From the NCBI GenBank assembly GCA_021464245.1, contig JADCRB010000105.1, forward strand, positions 986,215 to 1,050,214: DNA of 64,000 nucleotides, written 5' to 3'. A model generated the notes under the pieces. The model was not told the origin of the DNA, searched no databases, and worked only from the letters and a program-made list of their open reading frames with translations. A program made the translations under genes and the position numbers. The DNA comes from Carallia brachiata. Its lineage: Eukaryota > Streptophyta > Magnoliopsida > Malpighiales > Rhizophoraceae. Of the stretch, positions 58,751 to 64,000 are shown piece after piece. How positions within the stretch are numbered: the first letter of the stretch is position 1; each line of letters starts with the position of its first letter.

Positions 58751-61700
58751 ATGCAGTGCTTTCAGTCGTTGCAATTCTTTTGTGTCTAAAGTAAATGATT
58801 GTCACTCCAATGTTCTTATGCGTGTAGTGAATTGTAATATGGTAATCCACTTCACATGCATGTGATGTAAATCTGTTTCACAGACCTGTTTCATGAAATA
58901 GTAGCCAATTATGGGTTGAAGAACCTGTTGATAATTGGTTTTGTTTTTTTATGTAAATCTGTTTAAACAATTTGTATACTCGAAGCACTCTATAAAACTT
59001 GTTGATATTTGGTTATCTTTGATCTTGTTCCGTTAATGACCCTGTAATCGAAGCTTGAGAAGTCTTCTTTCTTCTGGTTCGCTTGTCATTGGGTTTTGCT
59101 GCATCATCCTCCTCTCCTCTTTCCCCTAGGTTCACACTGTTTTATCTGTCCATATGGGTTAGTTTTGGGTCTTCTCTCCTAGCTCCTTCATCTCTGTTTG
59201 TCTTCCCCCTTCTCTCTCGTTAGATCAAAAGTTGCAGTCGCACCCCCAAACTCTCTGCCCTTTCTTCAGGTCTCTCCCTTTGGCCCTTCCCATTTGTCAT
59301 TCCCATCTCATTGAAAACCCGTCTCCCTTTTATGATTGACATATCAGTTTGATAGCCATGATCCTTTGGATTGCGTGAATGGAGGAGGAGCGCTCTATCT
59401 TCACTATAAACCGGTCAATTATCAAACTTACTGCCGATGCCCTTGTTGTAGCCTGTTTCAAACAAGTCTCTGGTTTAGAATGTTGCACGCATCAGATTGC
59501 TTCATTATGTTCACGGCTCTACTAATCTTCTTTTCATTTTTGCAACTGAAAATTTTCCCAACTATACCAGCCCTCTGCATTTGTGTTCCACACCCATTGC
59601 TTATGATTTGAAATGGATTTGAGAGCTTAATGTCACCATCTTGAGCTACATGGTCATTTCTGCAGGTTTCATTGTTCTGTAAAGTTTATGTCAAAAGTAA
59701 CGTTATTTTTATATGTAAGCTCCAGATAGCATAGAAAACTTGCCCAAAAATGTGGAGTGACATCATTCAGACATTGGTTTACGCTGTCTGTGTGGAGGCC
59801 AAAGGCATGCTCAAGGCATTCAGGCATTTGTAGGAGTTGACAGTCAGTGGCTAGCAGACATGCAGAAGGTAGCCCACAACAATCTTCTCCTTTTCTTCAA
59901 TTGTGCTTGCCAATTTGCACTCTTCCTTTTCTTTGTTCGTTTTGCCCCGTTCCCTATTATCTTTTTTGGTAAATCAGTGCAATCGATCAGTCAGTAAGAG
60001 CTTAATCTCGTCCACTACACTTCAAATTCTTTTATAGGCTTTCTGGAAATGTTGTTATAGATGAGAAATGCTACTCACATGTAATGGATCATTTTCTGGC
60101 GCTGAATAAATAATTAATTCAATGAAAGCATGCAATTTTGTTGGAATTTTTGCTAATTTTGTTAAAACCTGCGATAAGCTATCGTTGTTTACTTGTTGCA
60201 TCCTTTTGTTTTTTGATTTTTCTTCCCCCGTGTATCTCCTTTCTCATTACGTTCTGGATCCCTAAGTTGTAGTGTGGTCAGTCATTGGCATCCCTTCGTC
60301 AGTTGCAATCAGCAAGTTCTTCTCCTGAATTGTTAACCCAAATGCAACTTTAGTTACTTTGGCTATTATACTTTGAGCAAGAGCACCAATACATATTTTG
60401 GGCATTTTTATTCGGGACGATGTTTCGATTAAAACTAAAATTGATAGTTTTTTAAATGCAAAAATAACAAATATTTCAAAAATTATCAGTTTTATTTCAA
60501 AAATATTAGTTTTAATTTCAATCGGGACACTACTCGGTTACTGACACTCGAGACACCAACATTTTTTTTTTTAGTAATTTGTTTGAACGCATGGGAAAAA
60601 CTTATATTGAGTTCGGTCAGGACTCGGGTAGTGTGGTTCCACATTAATCTCGAACTTATTATCTCATGGAGCATATTTAAGGCTTCCGTTGTGTGGTTCC
60701 ACGTTGAATAACCAGAAATAACTATTAAGCCTATTCCATGTGACTTGATGTAGTTTAGCTCCATCTCCCATTTGATTTAACAGTCTTCTAGCCATCCATC
60801 AGGAAGGCCTTTGAATGAGTTTTTAGTATTTTTTGCCATGGAAATCCACGTGTGTCCTGACATAGTGATTAATTTGGTGTGTTGAACCGGACAGAACCGA
60901 AGGTTTTGAGTCGAGCCAGAACTTAAATTGGAACCGAAACCGGAAAGTGCAAAGAGGTTGAAGATAGCATGGGAAATCATGATTTTTGTCATATTAATAA
61001 GATTAAAGAAACTTTTTGATCAAATAACATTAAAGAAACGTTAAAGCTAATGAGCCAAAATTGCAAATGATTGTAATTAAGGGAGATTTTTATTTTAACT
61101 TTTTTTTAAGTAAATATAAGTCATGATTTTATATTATAAAATAATAAATGAGATTCACTTAAATAAAAAATTAAAAATAATATACAAATAATATTAGATC
61201 ATGAGTTAGTTTTACTTACTAAAAAAAAGAATAAATTTAACAAATATAGTAATTAAGAGTCATTTACTCTACAGTTGTAATGAGCTCTCTGAGGGTCAGA
61301 ATGTTCTCTCTACAACTTTCGTTTTTTCCATTTCCACTTTCTTTACTTCTCCTTGAATGCTCAAGCTATTTACAGAGAATTTGGTTTGCTTCTCACATTC
61401 CTTTTTGCCTCCCTCTCTTCCGCTTCTTTCTATCTCTTGGGAATTGTTGTCCCCTTCTGTGAGGAGGAGATCATCTCCAGATACTAACCTCTTAAGCACC
61501 TCTTCCACGAGTCGATTTTCGTCGCATCATTTCAAAGTAATCATCGTTTTTTAATAATTTATGATAATTAGTTAGTTTGTTGGATTTTTTTTTCTCCATC
61601 GTCATCAAACAAGTGTCTGTTTCAATTTAGAAACAAAAGGTACAATTGCTAAAACATTACATTCCATTATCAACTTCGAAACAATCTAAGAAAAAATAAT

Positions 61701-62514
61701 TGATAAGATTGTGTAGTAAAAATCTAGTCGAGTTTCAAGAGAGATTAACGATCCCTACTAGATATTGTAAAACTACTATATAACAATTGCAATCATGCCC
61801 GTCTCTTACTTTTTAAAATAAAATTTAAGGAAAAAAAATAAAATTTTAAGGAGTCGGTATTGGACTCGAGCTACAAGTTTACTCTCTGGCCCCTTTGGGC
61901 AATCGAATGGAATGTGTGTTCTTTGAGAAAAAAAAAAAAAAGCTAAAAATTTAAATTGATCCAAACATTTGGTTTTTATTTAGTTATAAACACAATATAT
62001 TTTTTGTCTCAATCAGCTCTCTTCATTTTGTCTGTAGATAATTCGGTCTCTTTTCGTTATTTAACGGTTAATTTTACTAAGGTGTCGATGATCCATTTGT
62101 CATTTCATAAACGAAAAAGTTTGGGAGTTTCATAAAACAAGAGCCTAATAAAATGTCATTTCCTGATTTGACAAGTTTGGGTTTCCTTCTTTTTAATTTA
62201 ATAGAACTTTAGGTGAAAAAAGAAAACAAAAATTTATTCTAACTTTATTTTTTGTCACTTAAACTTAATTGAAGCAGTTTTGAGACTTTTGCTCTAACTA
62301 GTTGAAGAAAATTCGAATTCTTTCAGCTTTAAAATCTTTCAATTAATTAAAGATTACTCATTTTGAACGATTAGGATATTTGTACCTATATAATATTATT
62401 TAACCTGTGCTTTCTATCTTTTATAACAATTAATAAATTAATCACTAATTATTAATAATATTAAAAAACCAACCACTTTTTTTGTTTATATATATATAAA
62501 AGAAATACATTAGG
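58751..62514. other. downstream part of tandem unit 3
   Basis: To about 60960 it is co-linear with the regions after copies 1 and 2, with one 24-mer (59816-59839). At 59080-59340 there is a C/T-rich stretch absent from units 1 and 2. After 60960 the sequence is mostly unique and AT-rich, rejoining the shared pattern near 61780-61890. No gene was supported. Confidence 0.55.
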
Positions 62515-62856
62515 CGAGGAACATTCGCTGGTTCCGCTCCTTCAATGGCCGTTACATTAGCCGGATGGTTCTTTATTTAACACATTTTTGTTTCTTTGTT
62601 TTATTTAATACATTTTTTTAAATAACTAAAAAAAAAAAACCTTTATGTGTTTAATAATGAGAGGGAGACCAATCACCTGGCTGGCTAGGACAAAACGAGA
62701 ACCAAAGGCCACATGCACGCGGCACTTGTCTTTTAGTTCATAAGTACAATAATTGAAGATGATAATGCAGGCCCATTTATTGCCTTTGTTTCTGATACTA
62801 ACCACCGGCGCTTGGCCTCAGCGGCTGAGCTGGCGGCCGAGTTGTAATTCACCGGC

Positions 62857-63341
62857 ATGGCCACTTCCATCGTCTCGTCGGACATGCAAGCTCCACTTCT
62901 ATACGACGACACTGTTCAGGACTCCGTTGACTACAAAGGCCGCCCGGTCTTCCGATCCACCTCTGGTGGCTGGAGGTCCGCGTTCTTCATTTATGGTGAC
63001 AAAATTAACTCTCTCTCTCTCTCTGTCTGTTTTTTTTTCTCAGAATTTGATGAAGGTTTTGAGCTTTTGCATCGAATTTTGACGATTGTTATTTTTATTA
63101 TTATTATTTTGTTTTGGTTGAAGGTGTGGAAGTGGCGGAGAGGTGTGCGTATTGGGGGATAGCTTCGAACTTAATAACGTACTTAACGGGCTCGCTGGGC
63201 CAGTCGACGGCTGTGGCGGCGCAGAACGTGAACGCGTGGTCGGGAACGACGTCATTGCTGCCTTTGTTGGGTGCATTCGTTGCTGATTCTTTTCTTGGCA
63301 GATACCGCACCATTTTCGTTGCTTTGCTTATCTACGTCCTC

Positions 63342-63377
<36 letters not shown>

Positions 63378-64000
63378 GCACACACGTACACATAGAGGTA
63401 TCAAAAATTTGGGTTGTGTCGGATTCGAGTTGGGTCATTTTGAATTCGAGTTATTTTTGGTTAGGTTATTTTCAGGTCACGTTACATTCAGTTTGAATTC
63501 AGGTTAGGTCGTTTCAAATTCAAGTTAGATTCAGATCGAATTCGGATTAAATTGACACTGAATCATTATTTTTTTAAGTTATTTTTTACTAAAATAAAAT
63601 ATTTTAATTAAATTAAAAATTTATTTCTATAATAAACTACACGTTTAAATTTAATTTTTACGTCATATATATCTATATTTTATAAAAATAGTATTAATTA
63701 GTATTTAAAAAAGATAAGTCAAAGGAAAAAGTCCAAACAATTTTCACTATTTCTTAATCCAACAGGTGACCCGATCCAATCTGGATCTAACCCAAAATTT
63801 TCGGGTAATTTTCAGGTTGGGTCGTTTTTAGATTCGGATTGAAAAATCAGATTTTTGACCAAATTTTTTCAAATGAATTCAAACGGATTATCGGATCGGG
63901 TCACTTTTCGATACCTCTACATACACACACACATTTACACTCACACGCCAACAAACAAGACCACAGAGCGTGTTGTAGACAAGAAGTTCTTAAGAGTCAT
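62857..64000 (+). CDS. NPF5-type transporter, tandem copy 4 (5' part; runs off the window)
   Basis: Exon 1 (62857-62995) and exon 2 (63124-63341) are open and have the same lengths (139 and 218 bases) as in intact copy 1. They encode the N-terminal loop, TM1 and TM2: [15 protein letters not shown] with the complete E-x-x-E-R motif, then [17 protein letters not shown]. The last residue of exon 1 before the junction is Tyr where the others have Ile or Val. Intron 2 opens with GTACTC after LLIYVL and contains a CT microsatellite and a hAT-type MITE. Exons 3 and 4 lie beyond 64000, so integrity of the whole gene is unknown. Confidence 0.85.
63345..63373 (+). repeat. CT microsatellite at the start of intron 2, copy 4
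   Basis: A CT tract of about 28 bases follows the donor site. The other copies have a shorter CT tract in the same place. Confidence 0.8.
63393..63919. mobile_element. hAT-type MITE, 527 bp, with 8-base target duplication
   Basis: The ends are inverted repeats: 'tagaggtatcaaaaa' at the left, and 'ttttcgatacctcta' at the right. The flanks are cgtacaca (63385-63392) and catacaca (63920-63927), an 8-base duplication with one mismatch, as made by hAT transposases. The TAGAGG-type terminus and GGGTC-rich subterminal words are usual in plant hAT MITEs. No transposase frame is present. Copies 1-3 lack it at the same intron position, so the insertion followed the gene duplication. Confidence 0.85.

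Noticed and set aside
59080..59340. C/T-rich sequence resembling a gene leader
   Set aside because: No convincing start codon, exon or family match follows.
1..64000. tRNA, rRNA, CRISPR, bacterial operon or viral gene content
   Set aside because: None recognised on either strand. Everything identifiable is plant nuclear genes and mobile-element debris.

Overview
This is nuclear DNA from a flowering plant, most likely a dicot. The genes have many short exons with GT-AG introns, intergenic DNA is very AT-rich, and every recognisable product belongs to a plant family: NPF transporters, a type-A cytokinin response regulator, and a PH-RCC1-FYVE-BRX (PRAF) protein. I cannot name the species. No rRNA, tRNA, CRISPR array or bacterial-type operon was recognised. 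Layout: 1-11.4 kb has no convincing gene. It holds an unclassified repeat in three copies, split by a probable Ty3/gypsy solo LTR (about 1690-3019), plus copies of a second AT-rich repeat. 11.57-16.36 kb (+) is a complete five-exon NPF transporter. 18.58-19.50 kb (+) is a complete four-exon type-A response regulator of the ARR8/ARR9 kind. 20.93-28.88 kb (-) is a PRAF gene whose large exon carries five apparent single-base losses. 31.28-33.24 kb (-) is a six-exon gene for a small conserved plant protein (At5g43822-like). 35.9-64 kb is a tandem array of four segmental duplicates. Each has a four-exon NPF5-type transporter with shared upstream and downstream blocks; the spacing is about 7.3-8 kb, or 11.5 kb where mobile elements have expanded it. 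Copy 1 (36080-39323) is open throughout but has lost the Arg of the TM1 proton-coupling motif. Copy 2 (47534-50747) is broken only by small deletions. Copy 3 (55512-58750) is a clear pseudogene with three nonsense codons. Copy 4 (62857-) is intact as far as the window goes and carries a fresh hAT-type MITE in intron 2. How the parts relate: there is no operon logic. The main biology is birth and death of a tandem transporter family, with mobile elements landing in individual copies (promoter of copy 2, intron of copy 4, foldback upstream of copy 1). Two stretches (about 23-25 kb and 48-50.4 kb) show deletion-only one-to-two-base changes, mostly in short homopolymers. That pattern could be assembly error rather than gene death, and it should be resolved before either gene is called dead.
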